NCBI RefSeq assembly: GCF_004000745.1
Contig: NZ_BILV01000013.1
Coordinates: forward strand, 1 to 64,000
Source: Paenibacillus barengoltzii NBRC 101215
Lineage (GTDB): Bacteria; Bacillota; Bacilli; Paenibacillales; Paenibacillaceae
Length of the DNA stretch: 64,000 nt
Direction of reading: 5' to 3'
In this document: piece after piece, positions 36,446-45,830 of the stretch
How the letters are laid out: every line of letters begins with the position of its first letter
Numbering within the stretch: the stretch's first letter is position 1
Position numbers and translations under genes: made by a program
The notes under the pieces: generated by a model
Told to the model about the DNA's origin: nothing
The model's database searches: none
The model's input: the letters and a program-made list of their open reading frames with translations, nothing else

Positions 36446-37284
36446 AAAAAATCGGGTTTATCGACCTGCATCTCGACCAGTTCCATGCCAACAAATATCC
36501 CGGGTGGATTGAGCAGGCTTCTGATGGTGCCATGAAGGTTACGTATGCTTATGGCAAAAAAGACAAGGAGAACGGAATTACAAACGAAGCATGGTGTCAA
36601 GCGCACGGTATCGAGTTGTTGCCGTCCATTCAAGACGTTGTGGAGCGGAGCGATACCTTGATCGTGTTATCGCCTGACAACCCAGAGTATCATGAGGAGT
36701 TGTCGCAGCTTCCACTCAAGTCGGGCAAGCCGACCTACATCGATAAGACGTTTGCTCCAGACCGGGAGACAGCGGTGCGCCTCTTCAACCTGGCCGCGCA
36801 GCACGGAACGCCGATGTATTCGACGTCGGCGCTCCGTTTTGCCAGCGAATATGCGGAGATTGACCCGGAAGGGATTCAAACGATTTGCAGCTGGGGGCCT
36901 GGCGCTTTCGATAACTATTCAATTCATCAAATCGAGCCGATCATCCGTCTGATGGGGCCCGCTCCCAAGCGCATCATGTTCACCGGGACGACGGATTCCC
37001 CTGCACTGCTCATCGACTTTGGGGAAGGGCGGCAAGCATCAATCCACCATCTGGGGGACAATTGCCCGTTTACCCTTGGCATCAAATACGGGAACGGAAC
37101 CTTTAAGCAACCCACGGCGGCCTCCAATTTCTTTGAGCCGTTTATCCGGAACCTGGTGACATTCTTTGAAACCGGTCAGCCCGCAGTTGACCCGGCCGAA
37201 ACTGTAGCCGTGATTACCATCATCGAGTACGGATTGAAGGCAGCTGAAACACCCGGGGTTTGGTTGGATTTGCCATCATCCTAA
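36442..37284 (+). CDS. Gfo/Idh/MocA-like protein lacking the usual signatures
   Basis: A 280-residue protein read from ATGA overlap with the previous gene. The layout is an N-terminal nucleotide-binding-like half and a short C-terminal half. However, the glycine motif is replaced by IGFIDLHLDQFHANKYPGW, and the EKP signature reads YIDKTFAPD. It is about 60 residues shorter than typical members. It may be an inactive or specialised partner subunit of the preceding enzyme. A 4-bp overlap supports equal synthesis. Confidence 0.65.
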   Translation: MKKIGFIDLHLDQFHANKYPGWIEQASDGAMKVTYAYGKKDKENGITNEAWCQAHGIELLPSIQDVVERSDTLIVLSPDNPEYHEELSQLPLKSGKPTYIDKTFAPDRETAVRLFNLAAQHGTPMYSTSALRFASEYAEIDPEGIQTICSWGPGAFDNYSIHQIEPIIRLMGPAPKRIMFTGTTDSPALLIDFGEGRQASIHHLGDNCPFTLGIKYGNGTFKQPTAASNFFEPFIRNLVTFFETGQPAVDPAETVAVITIIEYGLKAAETPGVWLDLPSS

Positions 37285-37302
37285 TCATATTTAGCATAAG
37301 AC

Positions 37303-37330
37303 AACCCACCTTCGCATGAAGGTGGGTTTT
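37303..37330 (+). terminator. Terminator after the Gfo/Idh pair
   Basis: An 11-bp perfect stem (37303-37313 with 37318-37328), a GCAT loop and a short T run. Confidence 0.75.
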
Positions 37331-37375
37331 ATAGTAATAGATTCAAAAGGCTAGTGGTCTGCCGGGATAAGAATG

Positions 37376-37381
37376 TATAAT
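37376..37381 (+). promoter_or_regulatory. Probable -10 box of the small secreted protein gene
   Basis: TATAAT 48 bp before ATG 37424. The -35 is not clear. The longer reading frame opening at 37373 would cover this box, which supports the later start. Confidence 0.45.
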
Positions 37382-37423
37382 GATGGAAGCATTCATTTCC
37401 AACGATCTCACCCGGGAGGATCT

Positions 37424-38002
37424 ATGAGAAAACTTGCTATTTTTGCGTTGGTCCTAACTGCACTTGGGCTTGGCTACTTCTACATAAGCAACTCCTATTC
37501 GTCTACACCCATTGAGGCAGTCGAGAAAGTTCGATTTATGAACGATGGACAACTCTTACACGAGGTTGAGACAGATCGAGGGAGGGTGTTGTTTCTGCTT
37601 CGTCATCTACAAAACGTGCAGACAATCAGTGCCGAATACGTTCAAAAAACGCCGTTGCTGGGCTGGAAATGGGGATGGGGCGGAGGGCATACCGTGCCTC
37701 GCATCTCTGAAAATGAGCCGGACAGATTCTGGACGGAGCAATATTTTTCATCCACAAAGGGCACAGATGCAGATTCCCCATTTCCGTTTCTCTTTGGCGT
37801 GATCCAAAACCCGCAAATCGATACGATTCAAGTCTATAGCTACACGACTAACGAAGATTTGACTGCTACGATTCAGGATACGGCGGATTCAGGCATTCGA
37901 ATCTGGTACCTTTTTCTTCCCGAAGAGCAGGGAACCCGGTTTAAACTGACAGCGCAAATCGGAGATCACCAAATCATCAGTACCAAGATATCGGAATTAT
38001 AA
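37424..38002 (+). CDS. Hypothetical exported or membrane-anchored protein
   Basis: About 192 residues. An N-terminal hydrophobic segment (LAIFALVLTALGLGYFYI) follows MRK and is probably an uncleaved anchor. The rest is predicted extracellular and has no family I recognise. GGGAGGA lies six bases before the ATG. The gene is monocistronic between a terminator and an acetyltransferase gene. Confidence 0.65.
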   Translation: MRKLAIFALVLTALGLGYFYISNSYSSTPIEAVEKVRFMNDGQLLHEVETDRGRVLFLLRHLQNVQTISAEYVQKTPLLGWKWGWGGGHTVPRISENEPDRFWTEQYFSSTKGTDADSPFPFLFGVIQNPQIDTIQVYSYTTNEDLTATIQDTADSGIRIWYLFLPEEQGTRFKLTAQIGDHQIISTKISEL

Positions 38003-38035
38003 ATCAAGGCATTATGGAAAAAGAGAGGGCTATCT

Positions 38036-38581
38036 ATGAAAAATGAAATCACGACCAAACGATTGACGCTTAAAATCATCGATGACACTTATACGGATCA
38101 GGTCTTGGCCTTTGTTATGCGGAATAAAGACTTCCTCAAGGAATGGGAACCTATAAGAACGGAAGACTTCTACACGTACTCCGCTCAACAGGACATCCTG
38201 CGGGATGAGGCCGAAACGATGGAGCGAGGCCTGCTCCGAAAATTTTGGCTGTTCAGAGATGGCCGGATCATCGGCTCGGTGGCACTAAGCAATATTGTCA
38301 GAGGGGCGTTCCAGTCTTGTTATATGGGGTATCGAATCGATGAGCAGGAGCAAGGAAAGGGACTGATGACAGAAGCAGTGGAGGCAGTGGTCAACCACGC
38401 GTTTCATGAACTGCGCTTGCATCGGATTGAGGCCAACATCATGCCGAGGAATCAAGCTTCACTTCGCGTGGTTCAGAAGTTAGGCTTTCAAAATGAGGGC
38501 ATCTCAAGAAAATACCTGCAAATTAACGGGAGGTGGGAAGATCATATCCATATGGTTCTGCTCAATGAGGAGATGGAATGA
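38036..38581 (+). CDS. GNAT N-acetyltransferase, RimJ/RimL type
   Basis: A 181-residue protein opening with TKRLTLKIID. The acetyl-CoA site lies around YRIDEQEQGKGLMTEAVEAV (the Q/RxxGxG/A pattern), then LHRIEANIMPRNQASLRVVQKLGF, the typical GNAT C-terminal motif. This subgroup acetylates protein N-termini or small amines. AGAGGG precedes the ATG. Confidence 0.87.
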   Translation: MKNEITTKRLTLKIIDDTYTDQVLAFVMRNKDFLKEWEPIRTEDFYTYSAQQDILRDEAETMERGLLRKFWLFRDGRIIGSVALSNIVRGAFQSCYMGYRIDEQEQGKGLMTEAVEAVVNHAFHELRLHRIEANIMPRNQASLRVVQKLGFQNEGISRKYLQINGRWEDHIHMVLLNEEME

Positions 38582-38604
38582 TGGAACCTGTGTCCGCGCA
38601 GCTC

Positions 38605-38651
38605 AAAAAAGCCCTGTCCTAAGCGATTTCATCGCCGGGACAAGGCTTTTT
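38605..38651. terminator. Bidirectional terminator between GNAT and murI genes
   Basis: A long stem with A and T tails (AAAAAAGCC/GGCTTTTT plus TGTCC/GGACA, one mismatch) usable from both strands. Confidence 0.75.
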
Positions 38652-38666
38652 ATACGTTGCCCTGCA

Positions 38667-39449
38667 TTATTGAACAGAATATTGCGTTTGCAGGTAATCC
38701 AGCGCTCGGGCCATTTTGTCCAGATAAGCCGGGTTTTCGTCGGAGCATTTGAACTCGATATGCCCCTTGAATTCTTGATCGGGTTGGGCCGAACAGCCAA
38801 TCAGCGAACACAGCCGTTCAACGGTACCATGGCTGCCGTCAATCAACTCAATATGGGGAGGCAGGATTTGCTGCAGGATGCTTTTGTAATAAGGAAAATG
38901 CGTACATCCCAGCACAATTGTACTGTATTGCGACAAATCGATGCCCGCAAGCTTGCGGCTGAAGTAACGCTCGATTTCGTCCCGATCAAACTGCAGTTGT
39001 TCGCAGTATTGCACCAACTCAGGCAGCGGCATCGAATCCACCACTTTGTGGTCGTCCACCCGGGCCACCAGGTCAGTGTATTTCGAGAGGCTTAACGTCA
39101 ACGAGGTTGCAAAAACCAAAACCCGCTTGCCAGCGGCTTGGCTGCGTTTTACAGCCGGCTTGACGGCTGGCTCCATGCCAACAATCGGAATGTCGTAGGT
39201 GCGGCGAAGTTCCTCAATCGCTGCGCTTGTTGCCGTATTGCAAGCCACGACCAAGGCTTTAATGTCGCCCTGCATGATACGACTTACCGATTCCTCGACG
39301 TACCGTCTCACTTCGGGCAGCGTCTTCGTCCCGTAAGGCACGTGAAGCGTATCGGCAAAATATAGAAAGTCTTCGTTCGGCAGCTTCCTCATCGCCTCCG
39401 TTAACACGGTCAAGCCGCCAATCCCTGAATCAAAAAATGCGATTCTCAC
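38667..39449 (-). CDS. murI: Glutamate racemase
   Basis: A 260-residue enzyme making D-glutamate for peptidoglycan. All family marks are present: FFDSGIGGLTVL at the N-terminus, the first catalytic cysteine in VACNTATSAA, and the second in LGCTHFPYYK. Also seen are DTLHVPYG and the GSEGTVE-like end IDGSHGTVERL. Length is normal. The start lies inside the end of the upstream HD-domain gene (20-bp overlap), so both are probably one transcript. Confidence 0.95.
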   Translation of the reverse strand: MRIAFFDSGIGGLTVLTEAMRKLPNEDFLYFADTLHVPYGTKTLPEVRRYVEESVSRIMQGDIKALVVACNTATSAAIEELRRTYDIPIVGMEPAVKPAVKRSQAAGKRVLVFATSLTLSLSKYTDLVARVDDHKVVDSMPLPELVQYCEQLQFDRDEIERYFSRKLAGIDLSQYSTIVLGCTHFPYYKSILQQILPPHIELIDGSHGTVERLCSLIGCSAQPDQEFKGHIEFKCSDENPAYLDKMARALDYLQTQYSVQ

Positions 39450-40125
39450 TCATATCACCTGAATTTGTTGTGGTTTGTTCATCCTGATGTTCGTCAGCGG
39501 CATCCCATTCGCGGTAAAACTGCTCTAAGAAATGCAGCATAAATTCATGCCGTGATTCAGCCAGCTTCCGGGCATACCGGGTATTCATCAAATCTTTTAA
39601 CTTTAATAGCTTTTCGTAGAAATGATAAATCGTCGTTTTTTCGCGGCTGCGATAATCCAAATCGGAGAAATCCCGCCCCGGTTCATGCATCGATCTGCCT
39701 CTGGAACCTCCATAGGCAAATGTTCTGGCAATGCCGATCGCGCCGATGGCATCCAGTCGGTCAGCATCTTGAACGATTTGTCCATTGAGCGTTGCCATAG
39801 GGGGATTATTGCCGCCATTATATGACATGGTCGATATAATCTCCATGACTTCGTTGATGACGGATGAATCCTCGATATGTGCTTCCAACCAGCTGCGAAC
39901 CCGATGCAAGCCGGCTTCCTTGGACGGATTCAGCTTCTCGTCGGCGACGTCGTGCATCAGGGCTGCCAGCTCACATACGAACAAATCTGCCTGCTCCTTA
40001 CGGGCGATAGCCAAGGCCAACTTCCGCACCCGATGGATATGCCACCAGTCGTGGCCGCTCCCGTCACCGCTGTGCACGTTTTGCACAAAGTGCTCGGCTT
40101 GTTCGATGATATGCTGCGGATCCAT
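39430..40125 (-). CDS. HD-domain phosphohydrolase
   Basis: About 231 residues. Metal ligands are visible as HDWWHIHRV, the HD doublet in ALMHDVADEK, and the later aspartate in IVQDADRLDAIGAIGIARTF. This matches the YedJ/YpgQ group, which hydrolyses nucleotides or related phosphates. Minus-strand AAAGGA fits ATG 40125; GTG 40131 is the alternative. It overlaps murI. Confidence 0.85.
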   Translation of the reverse strand: MDPQHIIEQAEHFVQNVHSGDGSGHDWWHIHRVRKLALAIARKEQADLFVCELAALMHDVADEKLNPSKEAGLHRVRSWLEAHIEDSSVINEVMEIISTMSYNGGNNPPMATLNGQIVQDADRLDAIGAIGIARTFAYGGSRGRSMHEPGRDFSDLDYRSREKTTIYHFYEKLLKLKDLMNTRYARKLAESRHEFMLHFLEQFYREWDAADEHQDEQTTTNSGDMSENRIF

Positions 40126-40346
40126 CTGCACCGTTCCTTTCCAATCCCTAGTTCATAGAAACATCGAATACCATCTTACCGCAAAATCGCCATTCTTTAA
40201 ACTTGTTTGTGAGTCCCAGTCGCATTATATGAACGAAAGATTCAGAAGGAAGCGGCGCAAAAGCTAAATTTTACCTTTATCCTGCGGACAGGTTCGGCGA
40301 TAATAGGATTGAAAAGTTCTGTATGAATGGATGAAGGAGGCACCCT

Positions 40347-41165
40347 ATGGCAGCGGGCAAGGAAATCCCCGAGCTTTATTTTGACGGTCAATATATTGAT
40401 GTGCTGTGGGATAATCATGATCAAGTGGTGAAGTGGTTCGAGAAGTACTTGGGTTGGAAGATGCTTCGGCAAGAAAACTGGAAGGTAGATCCACGTTGTT
40501 CCCAGGGTAAAATGACGCAGCTTCCTCTTGGAACCTGGTTGGTAACTTATCTTACGGATACCCGGCTCCCCCATCACTATGCAGAACGAGGGACGGTGGA
40601 TGCCGACCTTCGGGTGTGCTTTCGAACCCGGGAGTTGGATCGTCTGCGGCGAGCATTTGTCACCGATGGCGTACGAGTATCTTCGGTATATGCCGGACCT
40701 GAGTCCCGGTATTTCGATGTATGGGCTACCGCCGAAGGCATCCGGTTAACGTTGCAGGAAGATTTGACGTTGCCTTCTGCCGACTTAGCGCCCTCTTGGA
40801 TTCGGGTAGGCGTTAGCCGGTTAAACGAGTCTATTCAATGGTACGGCCAGTATCTGGGCATGAAATGCACCCAGCATGATCCGAAGGGCGGCTACGCGGT
40901 GATGGAGATGAAGCTGAATCATTCCGAAGCCAAGTCGCTTTGGGTACTTGAGCAAAAAAGCGGTAAGGCTTTCGTCGGCAAAGTGGACGGGCAGGTTCAG
41001 CCGGTATGTTGGATTCAGGAGCGCCAGGACTTGTTCAAATATTACCAATATTTAAAACAACGCGGGATCGAAACCTCTGGAATCGGGGGCTATCTGACCC
41101 AGGGACTTATCGGCTTTCATTTCTACGATCCAGACGGCAATCGATTTAATATCAGTAGTTTGTGA
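40347..41165 (+). CDS. Two-module VOC family protein
   Basis: A 272-residue protein with two VOC units: residues 1-135 (YFDGQYIDVLWDNHDQVVKW) and 145-272 (IRVGVSRLNESIQWYGQYLG to GFHFYDPDGNRFNISSL). GAAGGAGG precedes the ATG. Substrate unknown. A lipoprotein gene follows after 8 bp and may be co-transcribed. Confidence 0.8.
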   Translation: MAAGKEIPELYFDGQYIDVLWDNHDQVVKWFEKYLGWKMLRQENWKVDPRCSQGKMTQLPLGTWLVTYLTDTRLPHHYAERGTVDADLRVCFRTRELDRLRRAFVTDGVRVSSVYAGPESRYFDVWATAEGIRLTLQEDLTLPSADLAPSWIRVGVSRLNESIQWYGQYLGMKCTQHDPKGGYAVMEMKLNHSEAKSLWVLEQKSGKAFVGKVDGQVQPVCWIQERQDLFKYYQYLKQRGIETSGIGGYLTQGLIGFHFYDPDGNRFNISSL

Positions 41166-41173
41166 GGTGTAGG

Positions 41174-41809
41174 ATGAGAAAATACATATATCTTATCCTG
41201 GCTTGTGTTCTAGTTGCTTCTTTGGTCCTCACGGGTTGTGAAGGGAGTCGTTCAGAGGTGCTTGACCTAGAGAACCACCTGCCAGATCAGGAAATCAAGG
41301 GCATCACGATTGAAAACTTGCCGATGGACAACGAAGAATATGCCATTCTGAAAGCAGCAGGATCAGATCGTGCCTTGGTCTTTGATGTGAACTTAGGCAA
41401 GGTTCAAGCCGATCGGGTTCATATTTGGATCGATGATTATGAAAATGGGGAAAAAGTGGGCTCCTTGTTTGGGATGGAATCTTCTATAGATCAGGTTCAT
41501 GACAATTCCTTCAGATTATATTTAACGACGCTTGCAATGGGGAATGGGGACGAGGTCTGGACGCTTGCTTTCCGGCAAAATGGCAACGTGGTTAGCTCGA
41601 AAACGGAACTCGCCAAGCAAGATTATGATAGTGCGATGACCCATCCCATGACGTCCATTACTGCGAACCCAAATGAAACGGCCGTTTTGGGCGTAATTGC
41701 AAGAAACAAAGGGAAAGACCATATGGAGTCCAGCGATGATGTCGATGCATTAATTCGTGACAATCAGGCGGTTTATGTCATGAGATGTACGGTGATTAAG
41801 GATCAATAA
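41174..41809 (+). CDS. Hypothetical lipoprotein
   Basis: About 211 residues with lipobox LVLTGC after YLILACVLVASL. The mature part has no recognised domain and looks like a small beta-rich extracellular protein. The frame is open from 41162, but ATG 41174 after GAGGTG is the better start. It converges on the M50-like gene with a 9-bp gap. Confidence 0.75.
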   Translation: MRKYIYLILACVLVASLVLTGCEGSRSEVLDLENHLPDQEIKGITIENLPMDNEEYAILKAAGSDRALVFDVNLGKVQADRVHIWIDDYENGEKVGSLFGMESSIDQVHDNSFRLYLTTLAMGNGDEVWTLAFRQNGNVVSSKTELAKQDYDSAMTHPMTSITANPNETAVLGVIARNKGKDHMESSDDVDALIRDNQAVYVMRCTVIKDQ

Positions 41810-41818
41810 GGGTATGTT

Positions 41819-42529
41819 TTACGGGCTCACTGAGCTACCTCGACTCATTCTACGCTTCTCCCGGTTTCGTTTGCGGTCATTCCAATACAGCTGCAGCGCG
41901 GACAAGGCGCATAACAATGAAATCATTACAAAGATGAGCGACCACACGAGAGGAGCAACCCCTGTCAGCTGGGCCAGATTGGTCGCATCTCCCGCCTGGC
42001 TGGGCGATACAATGGAATTTAGCAGCAGCGTGACCGGCCCCAGCACCGACTCTTCCAAGCATAGGAACGACAGCAGCAGGTAATAGAAGTTGCGAATGCG
42101 TCCTCCCCACAGGAAAAATGCAGCGTTCACCAGCACAAACAAAATCAACCATCCCCGGCCGTAGCCTGAGCGTACAAACAGCAGCAGCGAGATCAAGGCC
42201 AGCATACTGATCAAGACAAGGCCGGCGGCTTGTTGTTGACGGGAATAGCCGAAGAACATGGCAACCGCAAACAGGGAAGCCGAGGTATATCCAGCCAAAG
42301 CTACGGCGAATTGGCTCCATCCCGAAGCGAGTACCGAATAGGTGACGCCGCTGTGATCCGGGTGCAGTTCGATGCGAAGCACTTGCCCGGACGCAAGTAA
42401 AGTAACAAGGGCATGGCCCAGCTCATGCACCATCGTGTCCAGCATGCGGAACCAATCCGAGAACGGAATCAGTCGGGTTAAAACGGCCGCTCCAATTAGA
42501 AAAACACAAGCTTTCAGCCATTTATTCAT
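41819..42529 (-). CDS. M50B-like membrane metallopeptidase
   Basis: A 236-residue polytopic protein with the zinc motif HELGH at residues 35-39 inside the first membrane region (MLDTMVHELGHALVTLL) and about five further membrane segments. The basic C-terminus is cytoplasmic. M50B proteases cut membrane-bound regulators. The second zinc ligand motif (NxxPxxxLDG) is not seen, so proteolytic activity is uncertain. It has its own promoter, divergent from the TerB operon. Confidence 0.78.
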   Translation of the reverse strand: MNKWLKACVFLIGAAVLTRLIPFSDWFRMLDTMVHELGHALVTLLASGQVLRIELHPDHSGVTYSVLASGWSQFAVALAGYTSASLFAVAMFFGYSRQQQAAGLVLISMLALISLLLFVRSGYGRGWLILFVLVNAAFFLWGGRIRNFYYLLLSFLCLEESVLGPVTLLLNSIVSPSQAGDATNLAQLTGVAPLVWSLIFVMISLLCALSALQLYWNDRKRNREKRRMSRGSSVSP

Positions 42530-42548
42530 TAAACCTTCGCCCTCCCCG

Positions 42549-42563
42549 GCAACTTGCAGTTGC
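42549..42563 (-). promoter_or_regulatory. Palindromic operator candidate of the M50-like gene
   Basis: GCAACT-TGC-AGTTGC lies between the -10 box and the ribosome site of the minus-strand gene, a normal place for repressor binding. A wider inverted pair (GCCCTCCC/GGGAGGGC, 42539-42546 and 42576-42583) could also hide the ribosome site in RNA. Confidence 0.4.
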
Positions 42564-42568
42564 TTTTC

Positions 42569-42597
42569 ATTATAAGGGAGGGCAAAATAGTATTCAA
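42569..42597 (-). promoter_or_regulatory. Sigma-A type promoter of the M50-like gene
   Basis: On the minus strand: -35 TTGAAT (42592-42597), 17-bp spacer, -10 TATAAT (42569-42574), about 40 bp before the ATG. Confidence 0.75.
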
Positions 42598-42621
42598 AAG
42601 GCGAACAAATTTTCGGTCGGA

Positions 42622-42630
42622 TGGTATAAT
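42622..42630 (+). promoter_or_regulatory. Extended -10 promoter of the TerB operon
   Basis: TGGTATAAT, a perfect extended -10, 25 bp before ATG 42655. No good -35 is visible, as is common for this promoter class. Confidence 0.6.
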
Positions 42631-42654
42631 GGTCGTGACGGAGGTTTAGGAACG

Positions 42655-44424
42655 ATGAATGAAGGTACGGATGAGAAACACAGCTTTTTCAACCGACATT
42701 TACATCATAATCGGGAACAACAGACGAGCTCGGAACACCGGTTAATTTTCGCCGAATTGGAAGTGGTGGACGGAAGCAAGCCGGAGGAAGGCCGGAAGGA
42801 GCCGGTGAGCCGGGTTGTCGAGCCGGATCTATGGGAGCGTAATACGGATTGGCAGCAGGATTTTCGTTATATCTCCCGGGAGCAACGGTTTGTCCAGAAG
42901 GCGAAGGAATTGGCGGAAGCCGTAGAGGGGGCAGCGGAGTTTGTTCCTTTTCAAACGTATTGGCCGACCTATGATGAGATGCAGCCAAGGCAGCTGAAAT
43001 GGTATTTGTTCTGGCGAGGGGAGGTCCGTTCCGGACGTTATCCGGATACTGATCTGTCCTACATCTTCGTTTATTTGTACGAGCTGATCCATGGAATCGG
43101 CTGGTCGGAGCCGGCCGAAGGATATACCTTAATGGAACAAGTCTGGCAGGGTTACCGGCAGCGTTATCCTAAACTGGATCTTTACGTACGGGAGTGGTTA
43201 TTTGATTTGACCTTGGTGTTCCAACTGGAGGAACGTCCCACGGAACCGATGACAAAGCTGCCCCGCAATTTGTCCATGGAGCTGAAGGAGCTGGAATGGC
43301 GCAGAAGATTCACCGCTGAACCGCTGGACTTGAGCTGGGAGCTGTTGCTTAAGCTGATTGATTATGATGTGGAGAAGAGCCGTTTTTACCAGGAGCAAGG
43401 GCGTAAGGATATGCAGAATTACGTGCCGAAAGTCATCTCGCTGGTCGACGGCTATCTCTCTAGAAGCAAAGGCATTCGTATTCTGGAGCTGTATAAGCCG
43501 ACGGAAACTCAAATCGCCCGCTATCTATTCCGCAGCGCGGTATATGATCATGAAATGTATGGGCGCACGAAGACGGTTATTGTCTTGCCCTACAGCGGGC
43601 ATCCGCCGTTACGCGCATTTCTGACCCAGCTCGTTCGCTTGACGGAGAACTTATTGCGGGAGTTTACCGGGGTTAAGGGGAAGCTGAGGGGGATCGATGT
43701 AGGGCCGGAGATCGAGCAGCTGGTCCGCCGTTATTTGCACAAGGAATTTGAACGACGGAAGGCAGAAGAAGCGAAAGCCCGGGCACCCAAGGTGAAAATT
43801 AACACCGCCAAATTGCGCAAGCTTCAGCAGGAATCCGATGAAGTGCGGGACATGTTGCTCAGCGAGGAGCAGACGCTGGCCTTTACGCCGGAAGCACCGG
43901 GAATGCCGCTGGAGCGAGCTGTAACTTCTTTGGGACGCAAGCTCGTTGAAGTTGAACCGTTGCAGCCTGCTCTTGATTTTGAACGGGGATATGAGCAGGT
44001 ATCGGAAGATTCCACGGCGGCGCGATCCGATCGCGAAGACTTGATCGGGGGGCGTAAAGAGGAGACGGTTATTGCTTCGCAGTCCCCGCAACCGGATAAA
44101 CAAGCTTCTCAGTCCGTGACTGAGGAACGAAGTGATGCTGAGCAGGTCCAAAGCGAGGCGAATGCGAACCTGCCGGAGGAATGGCAGGAACTGTTCGCCG
44201 GCTTGACCCCTCCGCAGGCGCTGATGCTGGCCGCCCTGCTCCAGGGCTATAATGCTGCGGAGCGCCAAGCGATTGCCGAGCAAGCTGGCTCCATGCCTGA
44301 GTTGCTGATCGATGAGATCAATGAGCTGGCGATGGAGAGAATTGGTGATCTTTTGATCGATGGGGACGAAGTCGTCGAAGACTACCGTGCGGAGCTTAAC
44401 GAATGGCTTGCAAGTCAACGCTGA
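42655..44424 (+). CDS. TerB_N/TerB_C domain protein
   Basis: A 589-residue protein. The TerB_N domain is recognisable at residues 109-150 (QPRQLKWYLFWRGEVRSGRY, then DLSYIFVYLYELIHGIG). A middle helical region with a charged, coiled-coil-like stretch (EFERRKAEEAKAR, KLRKLQQESDEV) leads to a TerB_C-type end at about 505-589 (LPEEWQELFAGLTPPQALM). These domains flank TerB in some proteins, but no central TerB core is evident here. It is likely a scaffold for the ATPase and helicase encoded next. GGAGGT precedes the ATG. No membrane segment is seen. Confidence 0.82.
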   Translation: MNEGTDEKHSFFNRHLHHNREQQTSSEHRLIFAELEVVDGSKPEEGRKEPVSRVVEPDLWERNTDWQQDFRYISREQRFVQKAKELAEAVEGAAEFVPFQTYWPTYDEMQPRQLKWYLFWRGEVRSGRYPDTDLSYIFVYLYELIHGIGWSEPAEGYTLMEQVWQGYRQRYPKLDLYVREWLFDLTLVFQLEERPTEPMTKLPRNLSMELKELEWRRRFTAEPLDLSWELLLKLIDYDVEKSRFYQEQGRKDMQNYVPKVISLVDGYLSRSKGIRILELYKPTETQIARYLFRSAVYDHEMYGRTKTVIVLPYSGHPPLRAFLTQLVRLTENLLREFTGVKGKLRGIDVGPEIEQLVRRYLHKEFERRKAEEAKARAPKVKINTAKLRKLQQESDEVRDMLLSEEQTLAFTPEAPGMPLERAVTSLGRKLVEVEPLQPALDFERGYEQVSEDSTAARSDREDLIGGRKEETVIASQSPQPDKQASQSVTEERSDAEQVQSEANANLPEEWQELFAGLTPPQALMLAALLQGYNAAERQAIAEQAGSMPELLIDEINELAMERIGDLLIDGDEVVEDYRAELNEWLASQR

Positions 44425-44483
44425 GCGATAAGCGATACATTGATTGGATATAGGATAAGTTTGGAACGATGAGGTGAACGAGA

Positions 44484-45830
44484 ATGAAACAGGTACAAAT
44501 CCCCAAGCGGCTGACCACCGCGCTCGTCAATTCCTTGACGGCCGGGGTCGTGCCGCGTGTCGGGCTGGAGCATATCGCGGTCGGACGTAAACCGGAGGTA
44601 GCGTCGATCCTGCAGGATATGGACAATATCGCAGAGGGCGGGGCGGCTTTCCGCTTGATCACAGGGCGTTACGGAAGCGGGAAGAGCTTCCTGCTCCAAA
44701 TGATTCGCAACTATGCGATGGATCGCGATTTTGTGGTGGCTGACGCCGATTTGTCGCCGGAGCGCCGGCTGGTTGGCACGAAAGGTCAAGGGCTGGCAAC
44801 CTACCGGGAGTTGATGATGCATCTCTCCACTCGGACACGGCCCGACGGCGGCGCGCTGGAGACGATGCTGCAGAAGTGGATCGCCGCTCTCCAACAGGAG
44901 CAAATGCAAGCCACCGGCCTGCGTCCCGGTGATCCGCAACTGCATGATGCGGTGGAGCTTCGCATTTATGCGGTGACCAATGAGATGCAAAGTCTTGTGC
45001 ACGGGTTTGACTTCGCCAAGGTGCTGGCCGCCTACTGGTCAGGCTACAAGCTTGGTGACGATGATCGGAAAGCCGCAGCCTTACGCTGGCTGCGCGGTGA
45101 GGTTCCGACCAAAACGGAAGCGCGCCAAGAGCTGGGCGTTGGTGTAATTATCGACGATGATAACTGGTACGATTACATGAAGCTGTGGGCGGAATTTGCC
45201 GTGCGCATCGGGTATCGGGGGCTGCTTCTGTTTATCGATGAGGGCGTGAATCTGTATAAAATCACAAACAGCATTTCCCGCCAAAGCAATTACGAGAAGA
45301 TCCTGACGATGTTCAACGACACGATGCAGGGCAAGGCCCAGTATCTCGGCATCTTCATGGGCGGTACGCCGCAGTTCGTGGAAGACGAGCGGCGGGGGCT
45401 GTTCAGCTACGATGCTCTGCGCTCGCGATTGATCGACGGGCGTTACAGCAGCGGGACGCGCCGTTCATATACGTCGCCAATCCTGAAGTTGGACATGCTG
45501 TCGCATGAGGAAATTTTGCTCCTGTTGCAGAAGCTGCGCGAGATTCACGCGATCCATTTCGGTTACACGATGCAACTGACCGATGAACAGCTGATCGTAT
45601 TTATGCAGGCAGCGGTAAATCGACTGGGGGCTGAGGAGTTGCTCACAACCCGGGAGGTCGTGCGCGATTTTATGGATGTGCTGCACCTGATGCACCAGCA
45701 ACCGGAGCTTTCGTTCGAGGAACTTATGGGTGAACGGGAACAGGAATATGCGGCGTCGATGAGCCAAGGGGCCAAGGATAAAGGCGGCTCTGACGAGCTG
45801 GACGACTTTTTGGCGGAGTTTGAGTTATGA
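44484..45830 (+). CDS. BrxD-like P-loop ATPase (DUF2791 family)
   Basis: A 448-residue ATPase. Walker A GRYGSGKS is at residues 61-68, and Walker B LLLFIDEGVNLYK near 247-258 with a catalytic Asp-Glu. The N-terminal LTTALVNSLTAGVVPRVGLE and the repeated TYRELM segment fit the DUF2791/BrxD family known from type 2 BREX clusters. AGGTGA precedes the ATG. It overlaps the helicase gene by four bases (ATGA). No methyltransferase, PglZ or protease gene is nearby, so this is not a complete BREX locus. Confidence 0.82.
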   Translation: MKQVQIPKRLTTALVNSLTAGVVPRVGLEHIAVGRKPEVASILQDMDNIAEGGAAFRLITGRYGSGKSFLLQMIRNYAMDRDFVVADADLSPERRLVGTKGQGLATYRELMMHLSTRTRPDGGALETMLQKWIAALQQEQMQATGLRPGDPQLHDAVELRIYAVTNEMQSLVHGFDFAKVLAAYWSGYKLGDDDRKAAALRWLRGEVPTKTEARQELGVGVIIDDDNWYDYMKLWAEFAVRIGYRGLLLFIDEGVNLYKITNSISRQSNYEKILTMFNDTMQGKAQYLGIFMGGTPQFVEDERRGLFSYDALRSRLIDGRYSSGTRRSYTSPILKLDMLSHEEILLLLQKLREIHAIHFGYTMQLTDEQLIVFMQAAVNRLGAEELLTTREVVRDFMDVLHLMHQQPELSFEELMGEREQEYAASMSQGAKDKGGSDELDDFLAEFEL

